Source: Gammaproteobacteria bacterium (GTDB lineage Bacteria; Pseudomonadota; Gammaproteobacteria; Pseudomonadales; Pseudomonadaceae). Taken from it: 34,355 nucleotides of DNA. Each line of letters begins with the position of its first letter. The stretch's first letter is position 1. Shown in pieces: positions 24,600 through 34,341 of this stretch. Position numbers and translations under genes: made by a program. The stretch is taken from the NCBI GenBank assembly GCA_018827205.1, contig JAHJXZ010000182.1:1-34355 (forward strand), given 5' to 3'. The notes under the pieces were generated by a model, which was given only the letters and a program-made list of their open reading frames with translations, ran no database searches and had not been told where the DNA came from.

Positions 24600-25796
24600 T
24601 CAGAGTACGGCTGCGATGGCCTGGGTAACGGCGGGCAGATTGCGCTGATTGAGTGCCGCGACGCAGATGCGCCCTGTTCCAACGGCATAGATGCCGAACT
24701 CGTTACGCAGGCGCTCGACTTGCTCGGTCGTCAGCCCGGAGTAAGAGAACATGCCGCGTTGCGCTGCCACAAAGCTGAAGTCGCGCTTGGCGCCCAGGGC
24801 TGCCAGTTGCTCGACCATGGCCATGCGCATGCCACGAATGCGCTCGCGCATTTCACCTAGCTCGGCTTCCCACATAGCGCGCAGTTCCGGGCTGTTGAGC
24901 ACGGTGGCTACTACGCTGGCTCCGTGAGTTGGCGGGTTGGAGTAGTTGGTGCGGATGACGCGCTTGACCTGCGACAGCACGCGCCCCGTTTCTTCTTGCG
25001 AGCCGGTAACGATGGACAGCGCGCCAACGCGCTCGCCATACAGGGAGAACGATTTGGAGAACGAGCTGGAGACGAAGAAGGTCAGGTCGGACTCAGCAAA
25101 CAGGCGCACGGCCTCAGCGTCTTGTTCAATGCCATCGCCAAAGCCTTGGTAGGCGATGTCGAGGAACGGCACGTGTTCGCGCTCGCGAAGGATCTCCAGC
25201 ACGGCTTTCCAGTCGTCCAGCGTCAGGTCAACACCAGTCGGGTTATGGCAGCAGGCATGCAGTACGACGATTGAGCGCGTTGGCAGGTTTTTCAGGTCTT
25301 CGAGCAGGCCGCCACGGTTAACACCATTGCTGAAGGCATCGTAGTAACGGTAATTGCGCACCGGGAAACCGGCAGACTCAAACAGCGCACGGTGGTTTTC
25401 CCAGCTTGGGTCGCTGATGGCGACGGTGGCGTCAGGTAGCAGGCGCTTGAGGAAGTCTGCACCGACTTTCAGAGCGCCAGTGCCGCCAATGGCTTGGGTA
25501 GTGATTACGCGGCCTTGCTCAAGCAGCGGCGAGCCCTGGCCGAACAGCATGGTTTGCACGGCTTTGTCATAAGCGGCAATACCCTCGATCGGCAGGTAAC
25601 CACGTGGCGCATGTGCCGCCGTCAGGATGGTTTCCGCTTCGGCCACTGCGCGCAGCAGCGGGATGCGCCCTTCTTCGGTGGTGTAAACACCAACGCCCAG
25701 GTTGACCTTGGTGGTGCGAGGGTCAGCGTTGAATGCTTCATTGAGGCCCAGAATGGGGTCGCGCGGTGCCATTTCGACGGCAGAGAACAGGCTCAT
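24600..25796 (-). CDS. tyrB: Aromatic-amino-acid/aspartate aminotransferase
   Basis: PLP enzyme of 398 aa, class I aminotransferase of the TyrB/AspC group, transferring amino groups between aromatic or acidic amino acids and 2-oxoglutarate. PLP lysine is K248 (SSSFSKSFSLYGERVG); other cofactor residues are W132 (DPSWENH), N185 (HNPTG), D213 and Y216 (FLDIAYQGF), and the substrate arginine is in VGTGRICVAALN. Sequence alone does not settle whether aspartate or aromatic substrates dominate. Start ATG at 25796; Shine-Dalgarno weak. It is divergent from uvrB with a 176-base gap. Confidence 0.92.
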   Translation of the reverse strand: MSLFSAVEMAPRDPILGLNEAFNADPRTTKVNLGVGVYTTEEGRIPLLRAVAEAETILTAAHAPRGYLPIEGIAAYDKAVQTMLFGQGSPLLEQGRVITTQAIGGTGALKVGADFLKRLLPDATVAISDPSWENHRALFESAGFPVRNYRYYDAFSNGVNRGGLLEDLKNLPTRSIVVLHACCHNPTGVDLTLDDWKAVLEILREREHVPFLDIAYQGFGDGIEQDAEAVRLFAESDLTFFVSSSFSKSFSLYGERVGALSIVTGSQEETGRVLSQVKRVIRTNYSNPPTHGASVVATVLNSPELRAMWEAELGEMRERIRGMRMAMVEQLAALGAKRDFSFVAAQRGMFSYSGLTTEQVERLRNEFGIYAVGTGRICVAALNQRNLPAVTQAIAAVL

Positions 25797-25972
25797 GGGT
25801 GCGGCAGCTCTGAAGAGGAGAAGTGGGGGTCAGGCAACACCCTGCTAGGGGTTGCGTAAGTGCAGCGGTAGTATACCGGCGCATAACCTGTGCTGCGACA
25901 GCAGGCACACGCTTTTCACCGGTTATGACGTAGGCTTTCAGGTCGCGTCACAACCGCTTGTCGAGGTCCGTC

Positions 25973-27988
25973 ATGTCCGAGTTTCAATTGGTCACCCGTT
26001 TCCAGCCAGCCGGCGATCAGCCGGAGGCTATTCGGCAGATGGTCGAGGGCCTGGAGGCGGGCCTTTCGCACCAGACATTGCTCGGCGTAACGGGATCGGG
26101 CAAGACGTTTTCCATTGCCAATGTGATCGCGCAGATTCAGCGCCCGACCCTGGTGTTGGCGCCGAACAAGACCCTGGCCGCGCAGTTGTATGGCGAGTTT
26201 AAGAGTTTTTTCCCGAACAACGCGGTGGAGTATTTCGTTTCCTATTACGACTACTACCAGCCAGAAGCCTACGTGCCGTCCTCCGATACCTTTATCGAGA
26301 AGGATGCCTCGATCAACGACCATATCGAGCAGATGCGTTTGTCGGCGACCAAGGCGCTGCTGGAGCGGCCGGACGCCATCATCGTCACCACCGTGTCGTG
26401 CATCTACGGCCTGGGCAGCCCTGAGTCGTATTTGAAAATGGTGCTGCACGTCGATCGTGGCGACAAGATGGACCAGCGCGCCCTGCTGCGCCGCTTGGCC
26501 GATCTGCAATACACCCGTAACGACATGGACTTCGCCCGCTCGACCTTCCGTGTACGCGGCGATGTGATCGATATCTTCCCGGCTGAGTCGGACCTGGAAG
26601 CCGTGCGCATCGAACTGTTCGATGATGAGGTGGAGAGCATCTCGTCGTTCGATCCACTGACCGGCGAGGTGATCCGCAAGCTGCCGCGCTTCACCTTCTA
26701 TCCCAAGAGCCACTACGTCACCCCGCGTGACGTGTTGCTGGAAGCGGTGGAGAAGATCAAGGTCGAGTTGGTCGAGCGCCTGGAGTACCTGCGCAGTAAC
26801 AACAAGCTGGTGGAAGCCCAGCGCCTGGAGCAGCGCACCCGTTTCGATCTGGAAATGATCGTTGAGCTGGGTTACTGCAATGGCATCGAAAACTACTCGC
26901 GCTACCTCTCCGGGCGCGACTCCGGCCAGCCGCCGCCGACGTTGTATGACTACCTGCCGGACCAAGCGCTGCTGGTGATCGACGAATCCCACGTCTCGGT
27001 GCCACAGGTCGGTGCCATGTACAAGGGCGACCGCTCGCGCAAGGAAACCCTGGTGGAATATGGCTTCCGCCTGCCTTCGGCGCTGGACAACCGGCCGATG
27101 AAGTTTGATGAGTGGGAGGCGGCCAGCCCGCAGACCATTTTCGTCTCGGCGACACCGGGTAACTACGAAGCGGAGCATGCCGGGCGAGTGATCGAGCAGG
27201 TGGTGCGGCCGACTGGGCTGGTCGATCCGCAGATCGAAGTGCGTCCGGCGCTGACCCAGGTGGATGATCTGCTCTCGGAGATCCATAAGCGCGTCGCGAT
27301 TGAGGAGCGTGTTCTGGTCACCACCCTGACCAAGCGCATGGCTGAGGACTTGACCGATTATCTGGCTGATCACGGCGTGAAAGTGCGCTACCTGCACTCC
27401 GATATCGATACCGTGGAGCGGGTTGAGATCATTCGCGATCTGCGCATCGGTGCCTTCGATGTATTGGTGGGTATCAACCTGTTGCGCGAAGGCTTGGACA
27501 TGCCGGAAGTGTCGCTGGTGGCGATTCTCGATGCTGATAAAGAGGGCTTCCTGCGCTCCGAGCGTTCGTTGATCCAGACCATCGGCCGCGCCGCACGTAA
27601 CCTCAACGGTCGGGCGATTCTGTATGCCGATCGTATGACTGGCTCGATGGAGCGCGCCATTGGTGAGACGGAGCGGCGGCGCAACAAGCAGATCGCCTTC
27701 AATGAAGCCAACGGCATTACCCCTAAGGGTGTGTTCAAGGACGTTCAGGACATCCTCGAGGGCGCAGTCGTACCAGGTTCGCGCAGCAAGAAACGCAAGG
27801 GCATGGCTCAGGCCGCCGAAGAAAGTGCGCGTTACGAGAACGAGCTGCGCTCACCCAGTGAAATCACCAAGCGCATTCGTCAGCTCGAAGAGAAGATGTA
27901 TGCGCTTGCACGCGATCTGGAGTTTGAAGCTGCGGCGCAGATGCGTGACGAGATTCAGAAGCTGCGCGACCGGCTGTTGCAGGTGTAG
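25973..27988 (+). CDS. uvrB: UvrB, nucleotide excision repair helicase subunit
   Basis: 671 aa. DNA-damage recognition and strand opening with UvrA, then complex with UvrC for incision. Walker A GVTGSGKT (38-45), damage-wedge beta-hairpin [12 protein letters not shown] (about 92-103), DESH box (about 340), helicase motifs [15 protein letters not shown] and QTIGRAARN, and the C-terminal UVR domain that binds UvrC (about 630-667, [19 protein letters not shown]). ATG at 25973 is preceded by GAGG at 6 nt; an in-frame TTG at 25958 is not supported. No perfect LexA box was seen upstream. Confidence 0.97.
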   Translation: MSEFQLVTRFQPAGDQPEAIRQMVEGLEAGLSHQTLLGVTGSGKTFSIANVIAQIQRPTLVLAPNKTLAAQLYGEFKSFFPNNAVEYFVSYYDYYQPEAYVPSSDTFIEKDASINDHIEQMRLSATKALLERPDAIIVTTVSCIYGLGSPESYLKMVLHVDRGDKMDQRALLRRLADLQYTRNDMDFARSTFRVRGDVIDIFPAESDLEAVRIELFDDEVESISSFDPLTGEVIRKLPRFTFYPKSHYVTPRDVLLEAVEKIKVELVERLEYLRSNNKLVEAQRLEQRTRFDLEMIVELGYCNGIENYSRYLSGRDSGQPPPTLYDYLPDQALLVIDESHVSVPQVGAMYKGDRSRKETLVEYGFRLPSALDNRPMKFDEWEAASPQTIFVSATPGNYEAEHAGRVIEQVVRPTGLVDPQIEVRPALTQVDDLLSEIHKRVAIEERVLVTTLTKRMAEDLTDYLADHGVKVRYLHSDIDTVERVEIIRDLRIGAFDVLVGINLLREGLDMPEVSLVAILDADKEGFLRSERSLIQTIGRAARNLNGRAILYADRMTGSMERAIGETERRRNKQIAFNEANGITPKGVFKDVQDILEGAVVPGSRSKKRKGMAQAAEESARYENELRSPSEITKRIRQLEEKMYALARDLEFEAAAQMRDEIQKLRDRLLQV

Positions 27989-28009
27989 CGGGGCGGGTAT
28001 GGGGCGTTT

Positions 28010-28031
28010 GTGGGAGGGCTTTCCCTCCCAC
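28010..28031. terminator. Hairpin between convergent uvrB and the EamA exporter gene
   Basis: Perfect 9-bp stem GTGGGAGGG / CCCTCCCAC with loop CTTT, placed 22 bases after uvrB and 13 before the end of the opposing gene. No long U-run on either side. The GTGGGAGGGCTTTCCC pattern and the following CGATG resemble Pseudomonas REP sequences, so it may be a degenerate REP. Confidence 0.65.
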
Positions 28032-28043
28032 CGATGAGTGTAC

Positions 28044-28943
28044 TTAACGGCGACCGAAGATAATGAGCACCACGCCGCCCAGAGTAATGCCGCAGGCGAG
28101 CATGGCTACGACGCTAAGATGTTCGTCCAGCAGCAGATAACCCAGCAGTAGAGCGACTACTGGGTTCACAAACGCAAAAGTCGACACCAGGCTGGGGCGT
28201 ACCTCGCGCAACAGCCAGAAGTACGCTGGGTATACGCCCAGGCTTACTGGTAGCACCAGATACGCCAGCCAGAGCCAAGCGTTGCTGCTTAGGCTGCGCA
28301 GGTCCAGCGCCTGCCAGTCGCCGTGCCACAGGCCAAACAGTGCGAGCAGCATTGCCCCAATCAGCATTTGCAGGCTCAGACCCAGCCAGCTCGAGCGAAA
28401 TGGCGGGCGCTGCCGCAGTAGCCAAGCCCCTCCGGCCCAGAGCAGTGTTGCGCTGACCACCAGCACCCCAGCGAACCATTGTTCGCCTGAGGCCGCCTGG
28501 CCCAGGCCGTTGTTCATTAGCAAGACAATGCCGCCGCAAGCCAGCGCCAGGCCACAGAGTACCCACAGGGGTGGCCGCTCTCCGAGCAGCCACTCCAGCG
28601 CCACGCTCCACAACGGCAGGGTGGTGTAGAGCATGGCAAGCATGCCGGTTGGCAAATATTGATTGGCGTAGATGAGTGCACCCTGGCCGACTGTAATCAG
28701 GGTTAAACCACCCAGTAACACGCCCCCCCAGTCACTGCGCTGAATACGCAGCTGGCCGCTGAGAATCACCCACGTCAGGGCTAATAAGCCGGCAAAGGAA
28801 AAACGCAGGCTGCCGATGACGAACGGCGGCAGCTCCAACAAGAGGAAGTGGTTGGCCAGGTAGGTTGTACCCCAGCCCAGGTAAATTACGGCGAACGCGA
28901 TAATTAGCAGCAGTGTGCGAGTACGTGGGGCGAAGGTGGACAT
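28044..28943 (-). CDS. EamA/DMT-family drug/metabolite exporter
   Basis: 299 aa inner-membrane protein with ten predicted helices and the two-fold EamA repeat (first about 10-140, second about 155-295). Typical signals are YLGWGTTYLANHFLLLELPPF at the first helix pair and TFAFVNPVVALLLGYLLLDE near the end of the second repeat. Substrate unknown; relatives export amino acids or metabolites. The ATG at 28943 (MSTFAPRTRT) has an AGG 5 nt upstream; the longer TTG start at 28961 is less likely. Confidence 0.88.
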   Translation of the reverse strand: MSTFAPRTRTLLLIIAFAVIYLGWGTTYLANHFLLLELPPFVIGSLRFSFAGLLALTWVILSGQLRIQRSDWGGVLLGGLTLITVGQGALIYANQYLPTGMLAMLYTTLPLWSVALEWLLGERPPLWVLCGLALACGGIVLLMNNGLGQAASGEQWFAGVLVVSATLLWAGGAWLLRQRPPFRSSWLGLSLQMLIGAMLLALFGLWHGDWQALDLRSLSSNAWLWLAYLVLPVSLGVYPAYFWLLREVRPSLVSTFAFVNPVVALLLGYLLLDEHLSVVAMLACGITLGGVVLIIFGRR

Positions 28944-28961
28944 GGGGACCTGAAACGACAA

Positions 28962-28980
28962 CGCGCCAGAGGTTGGCGCG
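28962..28980 (-). terminator. Hairpin after the MFS efflux gene
   Basis: Seven-bp stem CGCGCCA / TGGCGCG with a 5-base loop, 7 bases beyond the efflux gene stop and followed on the minus strand by TTGTCGTTT. It separates the efflux pair from the EamA gene. Confidence 0.6.
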
Positions 28981-28987
28981 GGTAGGG

Positions 28988-30538
28988 TTAGTGCGCCGCT
29001 GTGCCAGTGGTGCCCGCAGGCAGCTTTCTGGTTAGCAGCACCGCAATCATGCTGACGCCAAGGGCGATGCCAATGCAGTGGAAGGCGTCATTGTAGGCCA
29101 TGATCGCTGCCTGCTGATGGGTGATTTCGCTGAGCTTGGCCAGTGCCGCTTGTTCGCTGCCGAGCTTTTCGGTCAGCAACGCCAGGCGCTCAGCGACCTG
29201 CGGGTTGCTCGGTACCAAGGCTTCGCGCAAGTAGTCGAAATACACTTTGGCCCGGCTGTCGAGCAGGGTGGCGAGTAGGGCGATGCCGATGGCACCGCCG
29301 AGGTTGCGCAGAATGTTGAACAGACTGGAGGCCGAGCCAGCATCTTGCGGCATCACGTAGGCGGTTGCGATCAGCGAAATGGTCACCATCACCAAGGGTT
29401 GACCGAGCGCGCGAATAATCTGGATATGGTTGAACTGCTCGCCGGCAAAGTCCGGATTGAGTACGCCCGAGAGGAAGCTGGCTCCACCGAACAGGCCAAA
29501 GCCAATGGCGCAGAGCCACTTCGGTGAAATTTTCTTCATCATTAGCGGTACGAAGGGAATGAGGAATAACTGCGGTACGCCCATCCACATAATCACTTCG
29601 CCGATCTGCAGGGCGTTATAGCCCTGAATTTGTGCCAGATACAACGGCAGCACATAGATCGAACCATACAGGCCCATGCCCAGGCCGACGCTGGAGATAC
29701 TCGACAGGCCAAAGTTGCGCTCGCGCAACACGCCGAGATTGATCAGTGGGTTGGGGCGTGACACCTGCAGAATGACAAACAGCACCAGGCTGATTGCGGC
29801 AATGCTGCCCAAACCGCTGATCAGGTTCGACTCCAGCCAGTCCTTGCGATGGCCTTCCTCTAGAAATACCTGCAAGCAGCCGAGCCCCAGGCCGAGGGTG
29901 AGAATGCCGGCGTAGTCAGTGCTTTTCAGCATGTCCCAATTTGGCGCTTTCTTTTCCAGGCCATAGAGCAGCCCGGCAATCATCAGCAAGCCCGGTGGCA
30001 CGTTGATGTAGAAAATGTATTCCCAGCCGAAATTCTCTGTCAGCCAGCCACCGAGCGTAGGGCCGATTGACGGCGCGAAGGTCGCGGTCAGGGCAAATAG
30101 CGCCATGCCTTTGGCGCGGTGATGCTCAGGTAGTTTGATCAGCGTCAGGGTGAACGCCAGTGGGATCAATGCACCGCCGGTAAAGCCCTGCATAGCGCGG
30201 AATACGATCATGCTCTCCAGGCTCCAGGCCAGTGAGCAGAGCAGTGAGGAAAACAGAAAACCGATGGACACCCACACGGCCAGGCGCCGTGCCGAGAGGA
30301 GCTGCACCAGCCAGGCGGTGAGCGGGATCATGATGATTTCCGCGACCAGGTAGGAGGTGGAAATCCACGAGCCTTCCTCCAAGGTGGCCGATAGGGCGCC
30401 CTGGATGTCCTTGAGTGAGGAGTTGGTGATCTGGATATCAAGCACCGCCATAAAGGCACCGAGCATGGCGCTCATCACCGCGATCCAGTCACGCCGGCTC
30501 GGTTCACCCGTTGGGCGGATCAGCGAATCACCTGTCAT
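28988..30538 (-). CDS. EmrB/QacA-type (DHA2) MFS efflux transporter
   Basis: 516 aa with about 14 membrane helices. Motifs include AFMAVLDIQITNSSLKDIQ (helix 1, with the DHA2 motif LDxxIxN), FRAMQGFTGGALIPLA (motif B/C region) and GPTLGGWLTENFGWEYIF. Such transporters work with an EmrA-type periplasmic adaptor and TolC-like channel to expel toxic compounds. It starts one base after the stop of the adaptor gene, so they form one operon. No outer-membrane channel gene is in the operon. Confidence 0.92.
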   Translation of the reverse strand: MTGDSLIRPTGEPSRRDWIAVMSAMLGAFMAVLDIQITNSSLKDIQGALSATLEEGSWISTSYLVAEIIMIPLTAWLVQLLSARRLAVWVSIGFLFSSLLCSLAWSLESMIVFRAMQGFTGGALIPLAFTLTLIKLPEHHRAKGMALFALTATFAPSIGPTLGGWLTENFGWEYIFYINVPPGLLMIAGLLYGLEKKAPNWDMLKSTDYAGILTLGLGLGCLQVFLEEGHRKDWLESNLISGLGSIAAISLVLFVILQVSRPNPLINLGVLRERNFGLSSISSVGLGMGLYGSIYVLPLYLAQIQGYNALQIGEVIMWMGVPQLFLIPFVPLMMKKISPKWLCAIGFGLFGGASFLSGVLNPDFAGEQFNHIQIIRALGQPLVMVTISLIATAYVMPQDAGSASSLFNILRNLGGAIGIALLATLLDSRAKVYFDYLREALVPSNPQVAERLALLTEKLGSEQAALAKLSEITHQQAAIMAYNDAFHCIGIALGVSMIAVLLTRKLPAGTTGTAAH

Positions 30539-30539
30539 G

Positions 30540-31577
30540 TTATGGCTCGGACCGCAGGTCGACCTTGACCTCGACCGACATGCCCGGACGAATCAGGCCC
30601 TTGAGCGGATTTTCCACAGCGAAGGTCAGTTTCACCGGAATGCGCTGCACCACCTTGGTGAAGTTGCCGGTGGCGTTATCCGGCGGCAGCAGGCTGAACT
30701 GAGCGCCGGAGGCGGCAAACAGGCTTTCAACGTGCGCCTCAATCGGTGTGTCGGGGAAGCTGTCGAAGGTCAGCTCAGCGCTCTGCCCAGGGCGCATGTG
30801 GCCGATCTGGGTTTCTTTGAAGTTGGCTTGGATCCAGATGTCCTGATCCGGCACCAGTGACAGCAGGTAGGCGCCCGCCTGAACAACTTGGCCGTTGCGG
30901 GCCGCACGTTGGCCGATAAAGCCGCTGATGGGTGCATGGATTTGCGTGCGGGTAAGGTTCAGTTCGGCCTGTGCCAAATCGCTGCGGGCGCTTGCGATTT
31001 GTGCCTCCAGGCGTTTGATCTCGGCGTTAAGGGTGTTGATTTGTTGGCGCTGGGCTTGCAGGTCAGCCTGCGCTTTGCTCACTTGTGAGCTGGCGATACG
31101 GCTGTCGGCGGTCAGGGTAGTGACCCGCTCCGCGGAGATAAATCCAGGCTTCTGCAGGGTTTTCGCGCGCGATAGATCGATTTGGGTGCGGCCCAGAGTG
31201 GCTTGGCTTGCCGAGACATCCGCTTGGCTGGCGGCTATCAGGCTGGCTTGTTGCTCCAGCGTGCTGCGCGCCTGGCTCAACTCCGCTTCACGGGTGGCTA
31301 GGGTCGCCTCGGCGCGTTGCTTGGCCAGCTCGAAGTCTGCGCTTTCTAGCACCAGCAACAATTCGCCTTGCTCGACGTGCTGGTTGTCTTGCACCAACAC
31401 GTTGTCAATGCGTGCGCCTAGCTGGCTGGATACGCGGGTAATCTCGCCCTGTACGTAAGCGTTGTCGGTACTTTCCAGGTAGCGGCCGATCAGCAGCCAG
31501 TGGCCGAAAAAGGCGGCGATGATCAAAACGAGGATGGTCAGGAAGACAAATAGGCGGCGTTGCAGTTGGGCGGGCAT
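30540..31577 (-). CDS. EmrA/HlyD-type periplasmic adaptor of the efflux system
   Basis: 345 aa membrane fusion protein. One N-terminal membrane helix (about 8-30), a lipoyl/barrel-sandwich domain (ARIDNVLVQDNQHVEQGELLLVLE), a long alpha-helical hairpin (about 75-180; repeated Ala/Gln/Ser-rich heptads), then IHAPISGFIGQRAARNGQVV and a C-terminal beta-barrel ending near LIRPGMSVEVKVDL. The ATG at 31577 (MPAQLQRRLF) is chosen over a TTG at 31601. First gene of the efflux operon, divergent from the LysR gene. Confidence 0.92.
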   Translation of the reverse strand: MPAQLQRRLFVFLTILVLIIAAFFGHWLLIGRYLESTDNAYVQGEITRVSSQLGARIDNVLVQDNQHVEQGELLLVLESADFELAKQRAEATLATREAELSQARSTLEQQASLIAASQADVSASQATLGRTQIDLSRAKTLQKPGFISAERVTTLTADSRIASSQVSKAQADLQAQRQQINTLNAEIKRLEAQIASARSDLAQAELNLTRTQIHAPISGFIGQRAARNGQVVQAGAYLLSLVPDQDIWIQANFKETQIGHMRPGQSAELTFDSFPDTPIEAHVESLFAASGAQFSLLPPDNATGNFTKVVQRIPVKLTFAVENPLKGLIRPGMSVEVKVDLRSEP

Positions 31578-31662
31578 GGCAGGTGCTCGAAGGTCGGGCA
31601 AAAATTGTAAGTGAATCTAACAGTGTTCCTTTCGCGCCTGTAGTCGCTAGAATTCATAAACT

Positions 31663-31682
31663 TTGTTGCTTCTAGGGAACAA
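31663..31682 (+). promoter_or_regulatory. Candidate LysR-type operator (T-N11-A dyad)
   Basis: Interrupted dyad TTGTT-N10-AACAA with an internal T-N11-A, placed in the 107-base gap between the divergent efflux and LysR genes and overlapping the LysR ribosome binding region (AGGGAAC). It would fit autorepression. This is inferred from position and pattern only. Confidence 0.35.
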
Positions 31683-31684
31683 TA

Positions 31685-32605
31685 ATGGGGCTGGATGATG
31701 CGCTGATCTTCACTCGCGTGGTCGAGTGCCACAGTTTTACCCAGGCGGCGCAGGGCCTGGGCATGCAAAAGTCGACAGTCAGCCGACGCATTGCCTTGCT
31801 TGAAGAGCGGTTAGGCGTGCGCCTGCTCAATCGCACCACGCGCAAGCTGCGCCTGACCGAAGTGGGGCAGGCCTATTACGAGCGCTGCCGGCAGATCATG
31901 CTCGATTTCGCCGAGGCCGAGCAGGCAGTGATGCAATTGCAGCTGGCTCCTGCCGGTTTGTTGCGTATCAGTGCGCCAATCGAATTTGGTCAGCTGTTTC
32001 TCGGGCGGGTGCTGGGTGAATTTATGCGTCAGTACCCGCAGATCACCGCAGAAGTGGAGTTGACCTCGCGGCGCGTTGATCCGGTCGAGGAGGGTGTGGA
32101 CATTGCCATCCTGGTCGGTCAGCCGCAGGACTCCACCCTGATCGCGCGCAAGGTCTATGAGACCAGCCGGGGGCTGTATGCCAGTCCCGACTACCTGGCG
32201 CGACACGGTACGCCGCAGACTGTTGCCGAGCTGGCTGGGCATCGTGCGGTCGTGCTGCCCAATGACTCGACGCGTTACTGGCCGTTGGAGGGGGAGAGCA
32301 TTGCCTGCCAGGGCGTGCTGTCGTGCAACAACATCACCTTTGCCCGCGAAGTGGCCATGGCCGGCGCTGGGATTGCCGGCTTGCCGATCATGATTTGCGA
32401 GGCGGCGGTACAGACCGGGCAGTTGGTTGCGTTGCTTCCCGAGGCGCGCCTGCCGGCTGGCGAACTGTATGCGGTCTACCCGTCACGGCGCTTTCAGGCC
32501 ATGAAAGTGAAAACCTTTCTCGACTTTCTGATTCGCAGTCTGCCGTTGTCAGCTGGTCGGCTGCTGGAGCCGCCCATGGCTGGCCTGTTAACATCGGCGC
32601 CTTAA
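31685..32605 (+). CDS. LysR-family transcriptional regulator
   Basis: 306 aa. N-terminal winged helix-turn-helix (2-62: [52 protein letters not shown]), linker helix, and C-terminal periplasmic-binding-like effector domain (about 90-300). The divergent efflux pair next to it is the likely target. ATG at 31685 follows AGGGA at about 7 nt. The effector is unknown. gltX follows 32 bases later on the same strand. Confidence 0.92.
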   Translation: MGLDDALIFTRVVECHSFTQAAQGLGMQKSTVSRRIALLEERLGVRLLNRTTRKLRLTEVGQAYYERCRQIMLDFAEAEQAVMQLQLAPAGLLRISAPIEFGQLFLGRVLGEFMRQYPQITAEVELTSRRVDPVEEGVDIAILVGQPQDSTLIARKVYETSRGLYASPDYLARHGTPQTVAELAGHRAVVLPNDSTRYWPLEGESIACQGVLSCNNITFAREVAMAGAGIAGLPIMICEAAVQTGQLVALLPEARLPAGELYAVYPSRRFQAMKVKTFLDFLIRSLPLSAGRLLEPPMAGLLTSAP

Positions 32606-32637
32606 TCCGCGTTCACTGCAACTCTTCGAGACTTTCC

Positions 32638-34119
32638 ATGACCACCGTCCGCACCCGTATTGCGCCGTCGCCCACTGGTGATCCGCACGTAGGCACCGCC
32701 TATATCGCCCTGTTCAACCTGTGTTTTGCCCGTCAGCACGGTGGCGAGTTCATCCTGCGTATCGAAGACACAGACCAGCTGCGCTCCACCCGTGAGTCGG
32801 AACAGCAGATCTATGACGCCCTGCGCTGGCTCGGCATTGAATGGAGCGAAGGCCCGGACGTCGGCGGCCCGCACGGCCCGTATCGGCAGAGCGAGCGCGG
32901 CCACATCTACCAAAAATACAGCGCTGAGCTGGTGCAGAAGGGCCATGCCTTCCACTGTTTCTGCAGTGCCGAGCGCCTGGACAAGCTGCGCGCCGAGCAG
33001 ATGGAGGCCAAGCAGACGCCGCGTTACGACGGCCACTGCATGCACCTTTCTGCTGAAGAGGTGCAGCAGCGCTTAGCGGCTGGTGAGCCGAATGTGGTGC
33101 GCATGAAGGTGCCGACCGAAGGCGTCTGTGTGGTGCCCGATATGCTGCGTGGCGAGGTCGAGATTCCGTGGGACCGCATGGACATGCAGGTGCTGATGAA
33201 GACCGATGGTCTGCCCACCTACTTCCTGGCCAACGTGGTCGATGACCATCTGATGGGCATCACCCACGTGCTGCGCGGCGAAGAATGGCTACCATCGGCG
33301 CCTAAGTTGATTTTGCTGTACGAATACTTTGGCTGGGACAAACCGCAGCTGTGCTACATGCCGCTGCTGCGTAATCCAGACAAGAGCAAGCTGTCCAAGC
33401 GCAAGAACCCGACCTCGATCACCTTTTATGAGCGCATGGGCTTTCTGCCGCAGGCGATGCTCAACTACCTCGGCCGCATGGGCTGGTCGATGCCCGATGA
33501 GCGCGAGAAGTTCAGCCTCGATGAGATGATTGAACACTTCGACATCAACCGGGTTTCCTTGGGCGGACCGATCTTCGACCTGGAGAAACTGTCCTGGCTC
33601 AATGGTCAGTGGATGCGTGAACTGAGTGTCGAAGAATTCGCCGCCGGTGCGCAGAAATGGGCGTTCAACAGCAACTATCTGATGCAGATTGCGCCGCACG
33701 TGCAGGGGCGGGTGGAAACCTTCAGCCAGATCGCGCCGTTGGCCAGCTTCTTCTTTGCCGGCGGGGTGGCCCCGGATGCCGCGCTGTTCGAGCATAAAAA
33801 ACTCTCGGCCGAGCAGGTGCGTCAACTTATGCAGCTGATCCTGTGGAAGCTTGAAGCGCTACGTCAGTGGGAAAAAGACAAGATCACCGGCTGCATCCAG
33901 GCGGTAGTCGAGCACCTTGAGCTGAAACTGCGCGATGCCATGCCGCTGATGTTTGCTGCCGTCACCGGCCAGGCCAGCTCGGTCTCGGTGCTCGATGCAA
34001 TGGAAATCCTTGGCCCGGACCTGACGCGTTTCCGTCTACGTCAAGCCATCGAGCTGCTCGGTGGTGTGTCGAAGAAGGAAAATAAAGAGTGGGAAAAGCT
34101 GTTGGTGTCCATTGCCTAA
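32638..34119 (+). CDS. gltX: GltX, glutamyl-tRNA synthetase
   Basis: 493 aa class I aminoacyl-tRNA synthetase that charges tRNA-Glu. HIGH-type signature [13 protein letters not shown] (10-22), KMSKS-type KSKLSKRKN, and zinc-like segment [13 protein letters not shown] with later C and H residues. The C-terminal anticodon-binding helical domain ends at LLVSIA. The open frame extends about 100 codons upstream into lysR, but the family start is the ATG at 32638 ([12 protein letters not shown]). Shine-Dalgarno weak (GAG at about 32628). Length matches Pseudomonas GltX. Confidence 0.97.
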   Translation: MTTVRTRIAPSPTGDPHVGTAYIALFNLCFARQHGGEFILRIEDTDQLRSTRESEQQIYDALRWLGIEWSEGPDVGGPHGPYRQSERGHIYQKYSAELVQKGHAFHCFCSAERLDKLRAEQMEAKQTPRYDGHCMHLSAEEVQQRLAAGEPNVVRMKVPTEGVCVVPDMLRGEVEIPWDRMDMQVLMKTDGLPTYFLANVVDDHLMGITHVLRGEEWLPSAPKLILLYEYFGWDKPQLCYMPLLRNPDKSKLSKRKNPTSITFYERMGFLPQAMLNYLGRMGWSMPDEREKFSLDEMIEHFDINRVSLGGPIFDLEKLSWLNGQWMRELSVEEFAAGAQKWAFNSNYLMQIAPHVQGRVETFSQIAPLASFFFAGGVAPDAALFEHKKLSAEQVRQLMQLILWKLEALRQWEKDKITGCIQAVVEHLELKLRDAMPLMFAAVTGQASSVSVLDAMEILGPDLTRFRLRQAIELLGGVSKKENKEWEKLLVSIA

Positions 34120-34218
34120 GCAGCTAAATGCCTTATCCGGCCGTCGTTTTGGCGTGCCGTGATGGGGTAAGTGGTTGTTCTGTCAGCATAAAGAATGCTG
34201 GCGTAGGTAAAAATTTTG

Positions 34219-34247
34219 TTGACAGGTGTGGGGCGTGCTCTTAACAT
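34219..34247 (+). promoter_or_regulatory. Promoter of tRNA-Ala
   Basis: -35 TTGACA (34219-34224), 17-nt spacer, -10 TAACAT (34242-34247). Transcription would start around 34254, about 12 bases before the tRNA. The GC-rich stretch GCGCCCCG after the -10 is the discriminator type of promoters under stringent control. Confidence 0.8.
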
Positions 34248-34265
34248 GCGCCCCGTCCTTGAGAT

Positions 34266-34341
<76 letters not shown>

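Noticed and set aside
25886-25905. LexA-like CTGT...ACAG upstream of uvrB
   Set aside because: The half sites are separated by 6 rather than 8 bases, so it does not fit the SOS box; I found no better match in the gap.
25916-27397. 493-codon open frame antisense to uvrB
   Set aside because: Composition (His/Gln/Arg-rich) is that of an antisense shadow of a GC-rich gene, and uvrB is certain on the other strand.
32323-32637. Upstream extension of gltX into lysR
   Set aside because: GltX proteins start at [14 protein letters not shown]; the extension is the lysR gene read in another frame.
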